From: Halobellus limi
Lineage (GTDB): Archaea > Halobacteriota > Halobacteria > Halobacteriales > Haloferacaceae
Assembly (NCBI RefSeq): GCF_004799685.1
Contig: NZ_CP031311.1
Coordinates: forward strand, 124,001-188,000
Direction of reading: 5' to 3'
DNA length: 64,000 nucleotides
The position numbers were made by a program, and so were the translations under genes. Shown piece after piece: positions 1 to 7,718 of this stretch. The notes under the pieces are model-generated. The model saw only the letters and a list, made by a program, of their open reading frames with translations, had not been told where the DNA came from and did not search any database. How positions within the stretch are numbered: the stretch's first letter is position 1; each line of letters opens with the position of its first letter.

Positions 1-529
1 CGAGTCCATCGAGGAGTGGTTCGACGGCCTCGCGGAGATCGAACGCCGCGCGCTCGAACGCGAGCTCGACGTCGAGTACGACGCGGTCGTCCTCGCGGAG
101 GCGGGACTCCGCCGAGCGGGCCTGCTCCACCACGTCGAGTACGCGCGGCTCGACCCCGCGACGTTCGTTCCCGCGCCGGGCCAGGGAGCCATCGCCGTCA
201 CCGCGCGCGCCGACGGCGACGCGGCCGAGGAGATCCGATCGGTCGTCGATCACCCGCGGACGCGCGTCGAGACGACCGTCGAGCGGACGGTGCTGGCGGA
301 ACTCGGCGGCGGGTGCATCGCGCCGATCGGGGTCCACGCGAAACTCCAGGGCGAGTACGTGCACACGGTCGCGCGCGTGCTCTCCGGGGACGGCGAGGTG
401 GAAGTGGCCGCGAGTCGGGACCTCCCGGTCGACGACCACGCCAACGCGGCGGCGGCGTTCGCGTCCGACCTCGCCGACCGCGGGGCCGACGACCTGATAG
501 CCGAGGCGCGCGAAGCCGCGGAGGAGTGA
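1..529 (+). CDS. hemC: Hydroxymethylbilane synthase (porphobilinogen deaminase), C-terminal part
   Basis: Reading frame 2 is open from the window edge to TGA at 527-529, so the 5' part lies outside the window. The visible 175 codons contain PGQGAIAV and the GGGCIAPIG loop, whose Cys (codon 314-316) anchors the dipyrromethane cofactor in this family. The enzyme polymerises four porphobilinogens to hydroxymethylbilane in the cytoplasm. The next gene starts 2 bp downstream and hemD overlaps that one, so hemC-cobA-hemD form a tetrapyrrole operon. The longer frame-1 ORF over the same bases is a shadow of this gene. Confidence 0.95.
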   Translation, partial: ESIEEWFDGLAEIERRALERELDVEYDAVVLAEAGLRRAGLLHHVEYARLDPATFVPAPGQGAIAVTARADGDAAEEIRSVVDHPRTRVETTVERTVLAELGGGCIAPIGVHAKLQGEYVHTVARVLSGDGEVEVAASRDLPVDDHANAAAAFASDLADRGADDLIAEAREAAEE

Positions 530-531
530 CG

Positions 532-1368
532 ATGAGCGACGTAGACTCCGCCGAGACCCGCCCCGAGGCCGACGACCCCTCGGCGGACGTCGGCACGGTG
601 TACCTCGTCGGCAGCGGCCCCGGTGACCCCGAACTACTGACCGTGAAGGCGCGTCGCCTCCTCGACGAGGCCGACGTGGTGCTGCACGACAAACTGCCCG
701 GGCCGGAGATCCTCGACACGATCCCCGAGGCGAAGCGCGAGGACGTGGGCAAGCGCGCCGGCGGCGAGTGGACGCCGCAGGAGTACACGAACCGGCGGCT
801 GGTCGAACTCGCCCGCGAGGGGAAGGACGTCGTCCGACTGAAGGGCGGCGATCCGTTCGTCTTCGGCCGCGGCGGCGAGGAGATGGAACACCTCGCGAGC
901 GAGGGGATCCCCTTCGAGGTCGTGCCGGGGATCACCTCCGCGATCGCCGGTCCCGGAACGGCGGGAATCCCGGTCACGCACCGCGATCACGCCTCTTCTG
1001 TCTCCTTTGTCACGGGTCACGAGGACCCCACGAAGGACGAGTCGGCGGTGGACTGGTCGGCGCTCGCGGCCACCGGGGGCACCCTCGTCGTCCTGATGGG
1101 CGTCGGCAAACTGCCCGACTACACCGCGGCGCTGCGAGAGGCCGGAATGGACCCGGACACGCCCGTCGCGCTGATCGAGCGGGCGACGTGGCCCGAGATG
1201 CGCGTCGCGAGCGGGACGCTCGCCGACATCGTGGACGTCCGCGACGCCGAAGGGATCGAACCGCCCGCGATCACCGTGATCGGCGAGGTGGCGGCGACGC
1301 GAGAGCGCGTCGTCGAGTTCCTGCGGAACCGAACCGGCGCGGGAGCGGCGGAGGTGCCCGAGCGGTGA
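532..1368 (+). CDS. cobA: Uroporphyrinogen-III C-methyltransferase (SUMT)
   Basis: 278 aa. It methylates uroporphyrinogen III at C-2 and C-7 with S-adenosylmethionine to give precorrin-2, the precursor of siroheme, cobalamin and, in archaea, heme. Visible motifs are VYLVGSGPGDPELLT (about 23-37), the SAM-binding GGDPFVFGRGGEE (105-117) and VPGITSAIAGPGTAGIPVTHR (131-151). The length is usual for a stand-alone SUMT with a short acidic N-terminal tail. The ATG at 532 is chosen because it follows the hemC stop by 2 bp and leaves about 20 residues before the first SUMT strand. The stop overlaps the GTG of hemD. Confidence 0.95.
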   Translation: MSDVDSAETRPEADDPSADVGTVYLVGSGPGDPELLTVKARRLLDEADVVLHDKLPGPEILDTIPEAKREDVGKRAGGEWTPQEYTNRRLVELAREGKDVVRLKGGDPFVFGRGGEEMEHLASEGIPFEVVPGITSAIAGPGTAGIPVTHRDHASSVSFVTGHEDPTKDESAVDWSALAATGGTLVVLMGVGKLPDYTAALREAGMDPDTPVALIERATWPEMRVASGTLADIVDVRDAEGIEPPAITVIGEVAATRERVVEFLRNRTGAGAAEVPER

Positions 1369-2312
1369 CCCGAGAGGTCCGCGTGGCCGTCTTCCGCCCG
1401 GACGACGAGCGGATGGCGCGGGCGGTCGAACTGCTCGACTCGCTCGGCGCGGTTCCCGTCCCGGATCCGATGCTCGCGGTCGAACCCACGGGAGCGATTC
1501 CCGGGGGCAGGGATGGCGATGACCCCGACACGGACCGTTCCGCGACCGACTCCGATACGGACCGTTCCGCGACCGACTCCGATACGGACCGTTCCGCGAC
1601 CGACTCCGATACGGACCGTTCCGCGACCGACTCCGATACGGACCGTTCCGCGACCGACTCCGATACGGACCGTTCCGCGACCGACTCCGATACGGACCGT
1701 TCCGCGACCGACCCCGACGTCGTCGTCCTGACGAGCAAGACGGGCGTCGAACTCCTCGCCGACGCCGACTGGACGCCGGGCGACGCCCTCCTCGCGTGCA
1801 TCGGGCCGCGGACGGCCGAGTCCGCCCGCGAGGCCGGCTGGACCGTCGACGTCGTCCCCGAGGAGTACACCTCCGCGGGCCTCGTCGCCGCGCTCGAAGG
1901 CGACGTCGACGGACGGACCGTCGAGGTCGCGCGCAGCGACCACGGCAGCGACGTCCTCCTCGACGGCCTCCGCGAGGCCGGTGCCGACGTCCGCGAGACC
2001 GTCCTGTACCGGCTCGTCCGCCCCGAGGGATCCGGGCAGTCGTCGGTGATGGCCGCCGGCGGCGAACTCGACGCCGTCTGCTTCACCTCGTCGCTCACCG
2101 TCGAGAACTTCCTCGCTGCCGCCGACGAACGCGGCGTCCGCGAGGCGGCCGTCGCGGGCCTGAACCGCGCCGTCGTCGGCGTCATCGGCGCTCCGACCCG
2201 CGAGACGGCGGAGGGACACGGCATCCGCGTCGACGTCGTCCCCGAGAACGCGACGTTCGAGGAACTCGCGACGGCCGTCGTCGAGGAAGCCGCGCCGACG
2301 TATCACGAGTGA
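1365..2312 (+). CDS. hemD: Uroporphyrinogen-III synthase with internal tandem-repeat linker
   Basis: 315 aa with a GTG start that overlaps the cobA stop (GTGA at 1365-1368). HemD cyclises hydroxymethylbilane with inversion of ring D. The two-lobed fold can be followed: VAVFRPDDERMARAVELL near the start, LTSKTGVELL and CIGPRTAESAREAGW in the middle, and LDAVCFTSSLTVENFL with VGVIGAPTRETAEGHGI near the end. Residues 55-117 are seven copies of DTDRSATDS (the last ends in P), inserted after the first strand-helix units. Family members are usually about 250 aa, so this repeat explains the excess length. It is acidic, hydrophilic and probably a surface loop. Confidence 0.9.
   Translation: MTREVRVAVFRPDDERMARAVELLDSLGAVPVPDPMLAVEPTGAIPGGRDGDDPDTDRSATDSDTDRSATDSDTDRSATDSDTDRSATDSDTDRSATDSDTDRSATDSDTDRSATDPDVVVLTSKTGVELLADADWTPGDALLACIGPRTAESAREAGWTVDVVPEEYTSAGLVAALEGDVDGRTVEVARSDHGSDVLLDGLREAGADVRETVLYRLVRPEGSGQSSVMAAGGELDAVCFTSSLTVENFLAAADERGVREAAVAGLNRAVVGVIGAPTRETAEGHGIRVDVVPENATFEELATAVVEEAAPTYHE
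1527..1715 (+). repeat. 27-bp tandem repeat (7 copies) inside hemD
   Basis: Seven head-to-tail copies of a 27-bp unit (gatacggaccgttccgcgac followed by cgactcc). Units 2-6 are identical; the first differs at one base (gacacg) and the last ends in acccc. The unit is a multiple of three, so copy-number change keeps hemD in frame. The near identity implies recent amplification by slippage or recombination. Confidence 0.98.
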
Positions 2313-2353
2313 GCTGCGACGCCACGGCCTCGATTCACCCCTCCCGGACGTGG

Positions 2354-2361
2354 GTTTAAAT
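2354..2361 (+). promoter_or_regulatory. TATA box for the DHH exonuclease gene
   Basis: The A/T island gtttaaat lies in a G+C-rich 72-bp gap, about 27 bp before the ATG at 2385. That is the usual spacing for a leaderless haloarchaeal transcript. Confidence 0.6.
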
Positions 2362-2384
2362 CCGAGAGCGCCCCACGACCGGGT

Positions 2385-3836
2385 ATGAGCGCGGACACGA
2401 CGACGAGCGACGACGGTCCGGTCCCCGCCCTCCGGGAACGGGCCGTCGCCTGCGCGGACCGACTGCGAGCGGCCGATCGCGTGCTGCTCGCGTCGCACAT
2501 CGACGCTGACGGCCTGACGAGCGCGGCCATCGCCGCCGCGGCGCTGGAGCGCGCGGGCATCCCGTTCGAGACCGTGTTCGCGAAGCAACTCGACGAGCGG
2601 GAGGTCGCCCGTATCGCCGCTACCGACCACGAGACGGTGCTCTTCACCGACTTCGGCAGCGGCCAGTTGGACGTCATCGCCCCATACGCTGGCGAGGGCG
2701 CGTTCACGCCGGTGATCGCCGATCACCACCAGCCGGCCGACCTCCCGGACGGCGTCGACGAACCGGCCCACCACCTGAACCCGCTGCTGTTCGGTCTCGA
2801 CGGCGCGTCGGAACTCTCGGGTGCCGGCGCGAGCTACGTCCTCGCGCGGGCGCTCGAATCACCTGAGGGCGACAACCGCGACCTCGCCGGTCTCGCCGTC
2901 GTCGGCGCGGTCGGCGATATGCAGGGCACCGACGGCGGCCTCTCGGGGGCGAACCAGGGGATCGTCGAGGAGGGCGTCGCCGCCGGCGTCGTCGAGGAGG
3001 CCACGGACCTGCTCGTCTACGGGCGGCAGACCCGACCGCTCCCGAAGTTCCTCGAGTACGCCACCAACGTCCGGATTCCCGGGATCACGAACGACGAGAA
3101 CGGAGCCATCGAGTTCCTCTCGGACCTCGATCTGGACCTGAAAGAGGGGGGCGAGTGGCGCCGCTGGGTCGATCTCACGATGGACGAGCGACAGGCGCTC
3201 GTGAGCGGTCTGCTGCAGCGGGCCATCGCCTCGGGGGTCCCGGCCGACCGGATCGACGCGCTCGTGGGCACTACCTACACCCTGACCCGCGAGGAACCCG
3301 GTACCGAACTCCGAGACGTCAGCGAGTTCTCGACGCTCCTGAACGCCACCGCGCGCTACGAGCGCGCGGACGTCGGACTCGCCGTCTGTCTGGGCGACCG
3401 CGAAGGCGCGCTCGACCGCGCGCGGACGCTCCTGCGGAATCACCGCCGCAACCTCTCGGAGGGGCTGCAGTGGGTCCAAAACGAGGGAACGACCGTCGAG
3501 GACAACGTCCAGTGGTTCGACGCCGGATCGCGGATCCGCGAGACCATCGTCGGCATCGTCGCCGGGATGGCGGTCGGGGCCTCGGGAGTCCGCGGCGACA
3601 TCCCCATCCTCGCGTTCGCCGAGAAGTCCGACGAGGAAGTGAAAGTGAGCGCCCGCGGCTCCCACGCGCTCGTCCGCGACGGCCTGGACCTCTCCGCGGT
3701 GATGCGCGAAGCGTCCCGCTCCGTCGGCGGCGACGGCGGTGGACACGACGTCGCCGCCGGCGCGACGATCCCGACCGGAACGCGCGAGGCGTTCGTCGCG
3801 GAGGCGGACCGCCTCGTCGGCGAGCAACTCGAGTGA
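2385..3836 (+). CDS. DHH-family phosphoesterase, RecJ-like single-strand exonuclease
   Basis: 483 aa. The DHH core motifs are in order: SHIDADG (37-43), TDFGS with Asp89, ADHH (112-115) and VGAVGDMQG (about 170-180). The C-terminal DHHA1 part carries GGDGGGH (448-454). These residues bind two metal ions in RecJ-type nucleases. Archaeal RecJ-like proteins degrade single-stranded nucleic acid from the 5' or 3' end, and some associate with the replisome as GAN. Which of the several haloarchaeal RecJ paralogues this is cannot be decided here. The gene appears monocistronic with its own TATA box. Confidence 0.85.
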   Translation: MSADTTTSDDGPVPALRERAVACADRLRAADRVLLASHIDADGLTSAAIAAAALERAGIPFETVFAKQLDEREVARIAATDHETVLFTDFGSGQLDVIAPYAGEGAFTPVIADHHQPADLPDGVDEPAHHLNPLLFGLDGASELSGAGASYVLARALESPEGDNRDLAGLAVVGAVGDMQGTDGGLSGANQGIVEEGVAAGVVEEATDLLVYGRQTRPLPKFLEYATNVRIPGITNDENGAIEFLSDLDLDLKEGGEWRRWVDLTMDERQALVSGLLQRAIASGVPADRIDALVGTTYTLTREEPGTELRDVSEFSTLLNATARYERADVGLAVCLGDREGALDRARTLLRNHRRNLSEGLQWVQNEGTTVEDNVQWFDAGSRIRETIVGIVAGMAVGASGVRGDIPILAFAEKSDEEVKVSARGSHALVRDGLDLSAVMREASRSVGGDGGGHDVAAGATIPTGTREAFVAEADRLVGEQLE

Positions 3837-3954
3837 GGGCCTCGACTTTCCTCTGACTTCGCCGCCTGCCCCACCAGCTACCGTTCTGACAGTCGCGTCA
3901 CCTCGTCGGACGGTTCTCGGTCTTCTTTCTGTATCGCGGTATGTAATTTACTAG

Positions 3955-4143
3955 GGTCGGCTAGGGAACACCCCTCGGGTTGGGACAGATCGCCCGGTGG
4001 AACCGATGTACCGGCTCGATTCGAGAGCCTCGACCGACGAACACCTGCATTCGGAGGAACCCCCACCGGTTGAGGCCCTCGGTGACACCCCCGTGGGTTT
4101 CAGGTCGTGCCGAATACCGCGTATCCCACAGAAACCGAGTTGA
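3955..4143 (+). other. Possible decayed 3' end of an IS200/IS605-type tnpB
   Basis: Nothing firm is recognised between 3837 and 4207. One open frame from 3955 to the TGA at 4141-4143 reads GNTPRVGTDRPVEPMY, later PPPVEALGDTPVGF, ending IPRIPQKPS. The style (Pro/Val-rich, after which TnpB proteins of haloarchaea end) resembles the variable tail beyond the zinc ribbon of such transposases, and a hairpin follows directly. There is no start codon, no zinc ribbon and no catalytic domain. This is recollection of family style, not an alignment. Confidence 0.22.
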
Positions 4144-4144
4144 A

Positions 4145-4168
4145 CAGCCACTGGAGGTTCAGTGGCTG
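4145..4168. repeat. Perfect 9-bp inverted repeat with 6-nt loop
   Basis: cagccactg and cagtggctg flank gaggtt. The hairpin could be a transposon-end structure or a terminator. No T-tract follows on either strand. Confidence 0.6.
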
Positions 4169-4207
4169 AGGGGCGTATCAACTGTTCACGGCCGCGAGAG
4201 CCGCCTT

Positions 4208-4762
4208 CTACTCGGGCCGCCACCGGCCACCGATTTCGTCGCGAGGGTAGTCACGATACGTCCCGTCCAAAAACGTGGTGACGCGACCGTCCTCTTCGCT
4301 AAGCGTGATCGCCCAGATGACGTCCTCACGGAGCGAGGTCTCCAGTGCACTCAGGTGTTTGGTTCCCATCCAGTCAGCGGGATTGAGTTCGTCGATGCCC
4401 GGCACCTCGTCCCGTGGTGGGTTGCGGACGCGCACCATCTGCTCTTGAATCGTCCCGTCGGCAGTCACCATAATCGCTCCGTCCCGCGTGACCGCCACGT
4501 CTCCGGCGACTTCTGTGAACGTATCCAGCGAGTCGGTGACGATTTTACACCGGTTGGTCGGCCACTTGTTCGCACCGAGTGGGTCCGTGTAGCCGTCGAA
4601 ACTCATCTCGGCGACGATCAGAAAGTAGAGACTGGGGCCGGAGACGTGCTGTTCGTCCCACCGATCGAACTGCAGACTCAACGATTCGGCAGCGTACCTG
4701 ATCTGATCCATAAGTGCTTGGCTCGTTGCGTATCTCTTCTTGACCCGATCGAGTGCGTCCAT
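4208..4762 (-). CDS. dacZ: DisA_N-domain protein, diadenylate cyclase-like (DacZ family)
   Basis: 184 aa from the ATG at 4762. The C-terminal half follows the DisA_N cyclase pattern: DGA (94-96), ADGTIQ (101-106), GTKHLSALETS (133-143) and LSEEDGRVTTFLDG (154-167). In c-di-AMP synthases the DGA and RH motifs bind ATP and metal; here the Arg of RH is Lys (K135-H136). c-di-AMP synthesis is therefore plausible but not certain. The open frame continues upstream to 5005, but that extension looks non-coding and the family is about this length. The gene uses more A/T-ending codons than its neighbours and lies alone, suggesting later acquisition or a divergent paralogue. Confidence 0.65.
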   Translation of the reverse strand: MDALDRVKKRYATSQALMDQIRYAAESLSLQFDRWDEQHVSGPSLYFLIVAEMSFDGYTDPLGANKWPTNRCKIVTDSLDTFTEVAGDVAVTRDGAIMVTADGTIQEQMVRVRNPPRDEVPGIDELNPADWMGTKHLSALETSLREDVIWAITLSEEDGRVTTFLDGTYRDYPRDEIGGRWRPE

Positions 4763-5083
4763 CTTGATAGCTAATACAGCTATAGACGGAAGAAGACTCG
4801 TTTGGAGACCAGCCCGCACCTGGTGGATACCGTTGTTTCGCCGCCATCGGTCCGTTCTTGACACTGTCGGCTGTAACTGTTTCAAGATATCCGCGACCCC
4901 GGGTCGCAGAATGAGAGATCTACAGCCAACAGTGTGGTTCATCCAGTTTGGAGACTCTTCGTCAGCTCCTCCTGGACCCTCAAAACAGGACGTAGTGGAC
5001 CCCATCGCCCACTCTCGGCATTTCGGATCGCACTCCCGAGCTGAGCAAATATACCCTATAATGATATACAGAATGTCGACTCG
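4763..5083. other. Intergenic region upstream of the DisA_N gene
   Basis: 321 bp of lower G+C content with no convincing gene. On the minus strand there are two A/T-rich patches: tatagggtatattt near 5045-5065, and ctatagctgtattagctatc directly before the ATG at 4762. Either could be a promoter for the cyclase-like gene. Confidence 0.4.
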
Positions 5084-6217
5084 TCACTCGTCGTAGGTGC
5101 CGCCCTCCAGGTAGTACGTCGTCCGGTCGGTCGTCGACTCGGCCACCTTCAGGAACTCGACGACGCGCTGGCCGTTCTCGCGGTAGTCCTCCTCGACTTC
5201 GACGGTCAGAGAGAGGTCGCGCAGGTGATCGAGGAGGGCGTCGATCTCGTCGTTCCCGCCGCGGACGCGGTGTCGTTCGCCCACGGTCCCGCCGGATTCG
5301 ATCTTCCGAATGGTGTCGACGGCCGGAAGCAGGATCGACTCGCCGAGATCGTGTGCGCGCTCTCTGAGCCGTTCGTCGCTCTCGTCGAACTCGGCGGCCT
5401 GAAACGCCTCGCGAGTGATCCGCGAGAAGACGAAGTCGCGTCCGAGGTCGAACGGGAGCGAGAACGCGTCGGCGAGTTCGTCGTGGTGCTTGGACTCGGT
5501 CGTGTACTTCACCATCGAGTCGCTGTCGGCGGTCTTCATCACGACGCCTTCTCGGCCCTCGGCGTCGAGTTCCTCGATCGCCGACCAGACCGCTTCGGTC
5601 GCCTCCGAGCGATCGTACCGTCCGAACAGTCGGGACTGCGGGAAGTCGTAACGCGCACAGAGGTCCCGACGCTCGGGAACTGCGATCGGGGCTGCCGATT
5701 CGCGGTCGCGGACGTCGAAGACGCGGATCGCGTGCGAATCGACCTCCTCGTAGTCGTGCGTCGTGTACGGCGTCTCCGGGCCGATCAGTTCGGCACACAG
5801 CATCTTCCCCGGATACTCCTCGAAGAACTCCCCGAGATCGAGTAGTTCGCGGACTCGCGCGGTGGTGTAGGGGCAAATGTAGCCGCCCCGCGTGAACGCC
5901 AGGGGGCCGTCGTCGCCGACGTCGACGACTCGGACGTTGAAGCCGTCGAGTTTCTCCTCGGCGAAAACCGTCGCTCCGGAGTCGAAAAACGAGGTGACGC
6001 CCGCGTCGAGGGCCAACACTCGGGGAATACTGGGATACCCGCGGACGATGGCGTCGGCCGAATCGAGGATCACGGTCCCCCGCTCGACGCCGTGGCGGGC
6101 CGACGGCAAGACGTGGGCCGTGTATTCGCCGACGGAGCGCTGCTCGAAGTGCTCGAACAGTTCGGACGGATCCGACGCCGTGGAGTCCAACCGTTCGAAG
6201 TACGCGCGTTCGTCCAT
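5084..6217 (-). CDS. Archaeal ATP-dependent RNA ligase (Rnl3 / Pab1020 family)
   Basis: 377 aa. The nucleotidyltransferase motif I is EEKLDG (87-92) with Lys89 as the AMP acceptor. Motif IV is EGVVMK (223-228) and motif V is MVKYTT (235-240). A helical C-terminal domain follows. Rnl3-type ligases join 5'-phosphate and 3'-hydroxyl RNA ends and can circularise RNA in vitro. The ATG at 6217 is chosen because the upstream in-frame extension is low-complexity Arg/Pro and overlaps the promoter. The gene is divergent from the HARP gene, whose family is also called RNA ligase partner. Confidence 0.9.
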   Translation of the reverse strand: MDERAYFERLDSTASDPSELFEHFEQRSVGEYTAHVLPSARHGVERGTVILDSADAIVRGYPSIPRVLALDAGVTSFFDSGATVFAEEKLDGFNVRVVDVGDDGPLAFTRGGYICPYTTARVRELLDLGEFFEEYPGKMLCAELIGPETPYTTHDYEEVDSHAIRVFDVRDRESAAPIAVPERRDLCARYDFPQSRLFGRYDRSEATEAVWSAIEELDAEGREGVVMKTADSDSMVKYTTESKHHDELADAFSLPFDLGRDFVFSRITREAFQAAEFDESDERLRERAHDLGESILLPAVDTIRKIESGGTVGERHRVRGGNDEIDALLDHLRDLSLTVEVEEDYRENGQRVVEFLKVAESTTDRTTYYLEGGTYDE

Positions 6218-6373
6218 ACTGTCCGTCCGGTCGATTCGGTGAAAAGACCCGGGTCCGTTCCGGGGACTGACGGTTCGGGGATTGGGCGGGCACCTCGTCG
6301 CCCGCGTCGCCGTCCGCGGGTGTCGCCGCCTGCGGGGTGACATCTTTTATCCTCCCCGTACGAATCGGCGAGT
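6218..6373. promoter_or_regulatory. Divergent promoter region, RNA ligase / HARP
   Basis: 156 bp between the two starts. On the plus strand cttttat (6344-6350) lies 24-30 bp before the ATG of the HARP gene. On the minus strand cttttcacc lies a similar distance before the ligase ATG. Both transcripts look leaderless. Confidence 0.55.
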
Positions 6374-7063
6374 ATGCCCGGGGAACTGCCGCGACAACAG
6401 TTCGTCCTCGACACGTCGCTTTTCATCACCGAGGAGATCCGTCGGGACGGCGAGTCGCTGACGGACGCCGCGCTTCGGCTGCTGGACCTCGTGGCGACCG
6501 CGCGGTTGGAGCTCAACATCTCCTGTCACATGCCTCCCTCGATCCACGACGAACTCGCGACGATGCTTCGGGACCGCGACGTCGACGAGGAGGTGTTCTC
6601 GCGGCTCGACACCTGGGTCGTCCGCAAGAGCCCCGACCGCTACGGCGTCACCATCCCGGCGAACATCGTGTACAACTTCATCGACGAGATGAGCGATCGC
6701 GTCGACCGCGGGCTCCGGGTCTCCGAGGAGGCGCTCCGAGAGGTCGAACAGCTGGACCCGAGCGAACTGACGCGGGACGGGGAAGACAGCGCCGAGGCGT
6801 ATATGACGGAGGCCGACCGCATCCTCTCCGGAATGCGCGACAAGTACCGACAGGCGCTCCGACAGGGCGTGCTCGACTCCCGTGAGGACTTCGACCTCCT
6901 CGTCCTCGCGCGGGAACTCGACGCCGGCGTCGTCACCGAAGACCGAGGGATCATCTCGTGGGCCGACGAGTTCGGTCTCCGCTACGTTCGCGGCGCGCAG
7001 TTTCCGACGCTCTTAGAGGAGTACCTCCGCGCGTCCGGGGTCGACGGGTTCGCCCCCGGATGA
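6374..7063 (+). CDS. HARP-type RNA-free ribonuclease P homologue (RNA ligase partner, UPF0278)
   Basis: 229 aa PIN-like metallonuclease. The first acidic residue is in FVLDTS (Asp13). The second acidic cluster is [22 protein letters not shown] near 175-196, read here as the family signature. Archaeal members are homologues of the Aquifex protein-only RNase P, which trims tRNA 5' leaders. In archaea that also have RNA-based RNase P their main role is unsettled. The gene is divergent from an Rnl3 RNA ligase, an association that gave the family its older name. The ATG follows a good TATA box. Confidence 0.85.
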   Translation: MPGELPRQQFVLDTSLFITEEIRRDGESLTDAALRLLDLVATARLELNISCHMPPSIHDELATMLRDRDVDEEVFSRLDTWVVRKSPDRYGVTIPANIVYNFIDEMSDRVDRGLRVSEEALREVEQLDPSELTRDGEDSAEAYMTEADRILSGMRDKYRQALRQGVLDSREDFDLLVLARELDAGVVTEDRGIISWADEFGLRYVRGAQFPTLLEEYLRASGVDGFAPG

Positions 7064-7120
7064 AAGCCGAATCCGGGTGCTATCCTCGTTAGTTTCCCAC
7101 AAACCACCAATTCTCAGAAA

Positions 7121-7128
7121 TATTTATT
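7121..7128 (+). promoter_or_regulatory. TATA box of the small heat-shock gene
   Basis: The box tatttatt in an A/T-rich patch lies about 50 bp before the ATG. Unlike most genes here the start is preceded by a purine-rich ribosome-binding site (gaggtgacc, about 7160-7168), so this transcript probably has a leader. Confidence 0.6.
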
Positions 7129-7171
7129 ACGAACCGCGGACAATCAACAAATGCAATCGAGGTGACCAGCA

Positions 7172-7546
7172 ATGGCGCTGCCGACAGACGCAACGAGTTC
7201 CTGGACGCAGGGGCTCGGCCTCCCGTCCCGAGTTTTCGACGACGCTGGCAGTACAGACTACGAACTGTACGAGGAGGACGAAGAGTTCGTCCTCGCCGTC
7301 GAGATGCCCGGGTTCGATCGGGACGAGATCACCCTCGCCTGGGACGACGGAATGCTGAACATCGCGGCCGAACACGTCGACGAGAACCGGGGGCGGAAAC
7401 GGACGTACCACCGACGCTTCCGCTTCCCGAAGGACGTCGACGACGAGGCCATCGACGCGACGTACACGAACGGCATCCTCGAGGTGACGCTCCCCCTTGA
7501 GGAGGAAGGAACCACCCACGGCAAGACGATCCCGATCGAGGGTTGA
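7172..7546 (+). CDS. hsp20: Small heat-shock protein (Hsp20/alpha-crystallin)
   Basis: 124 aa. The alpha-crystallin domain covers about residues 28-118, with VEMPGFDRDEITLAWDDGML early and the late TYTNGILEVTLP strand that includes the G-I/V-L signature. A short acidic N-terminal arm precedes it. Such proteins are ATP-independent holdases that bind unfolding proteins in the cytoplasm. The gene is alone, with its own promoter and Shine-Dalgarno sequence. Confidence 0.93.
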   Translation: MALPTDATSSWTQGLGLPSRVFDDAGSTDYELYEEDEEFVLAVEMPGFDRDEITLAWDDGMLNIAAEHVDENRGRKRTYHRRFRFPKDVDDEAIDATYTNGILEVTLPLEEEGTTHGKTIPIEG

Positions 7547-7718
7547 TCGCTGCCGGCCGTAGCTGAAGCGAGCGGCGTCTCGGCGCGACACGCATCACCT
7601 CGTTCCTCCTCGACTCTCGACGCGAGTGGCCGCTGACGGGTCACGAGCCTGACGGGGCGCGAGCCGATCGCAGGAGAACGGAAGGACTCTTTGAGTCGAA
7701 CGTGTTCACTGTGAGACG

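Noticed and set aside
16-1368. 450-aa ORF starting at 16
   Set aside because: Only its part from codon 173 on (ATG 532) is SUMT. The first part is an Arg-rich out-of-frame reading of hemC.
1527-1715. CRISPR-like repeat in hemD
   Set aside because: Contiguous coding repeats without spacers, in frame within a clear gene.
1119-2774. 551-aa minus-strand ORF across hemD and the DHH gene
   Set aside because: Arg/Gly/Val-rich antisense shadow that includes the hemD repeat in another frame; no domain recognisable.
3980-4774. 264-aa plus-strand ORF over the DisA_N gene
   Set aside because: Antisense to a gene with clear motifs; no family pattern in its own translation.
4763-5005. N-terminal extension of the DisA_N protein to the ATG at 5005
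   Set aside because: The added 81 residues show no conservation pattern, cross A/T-rich promoter-like DNA, and the family length fits the ATG at 4762.
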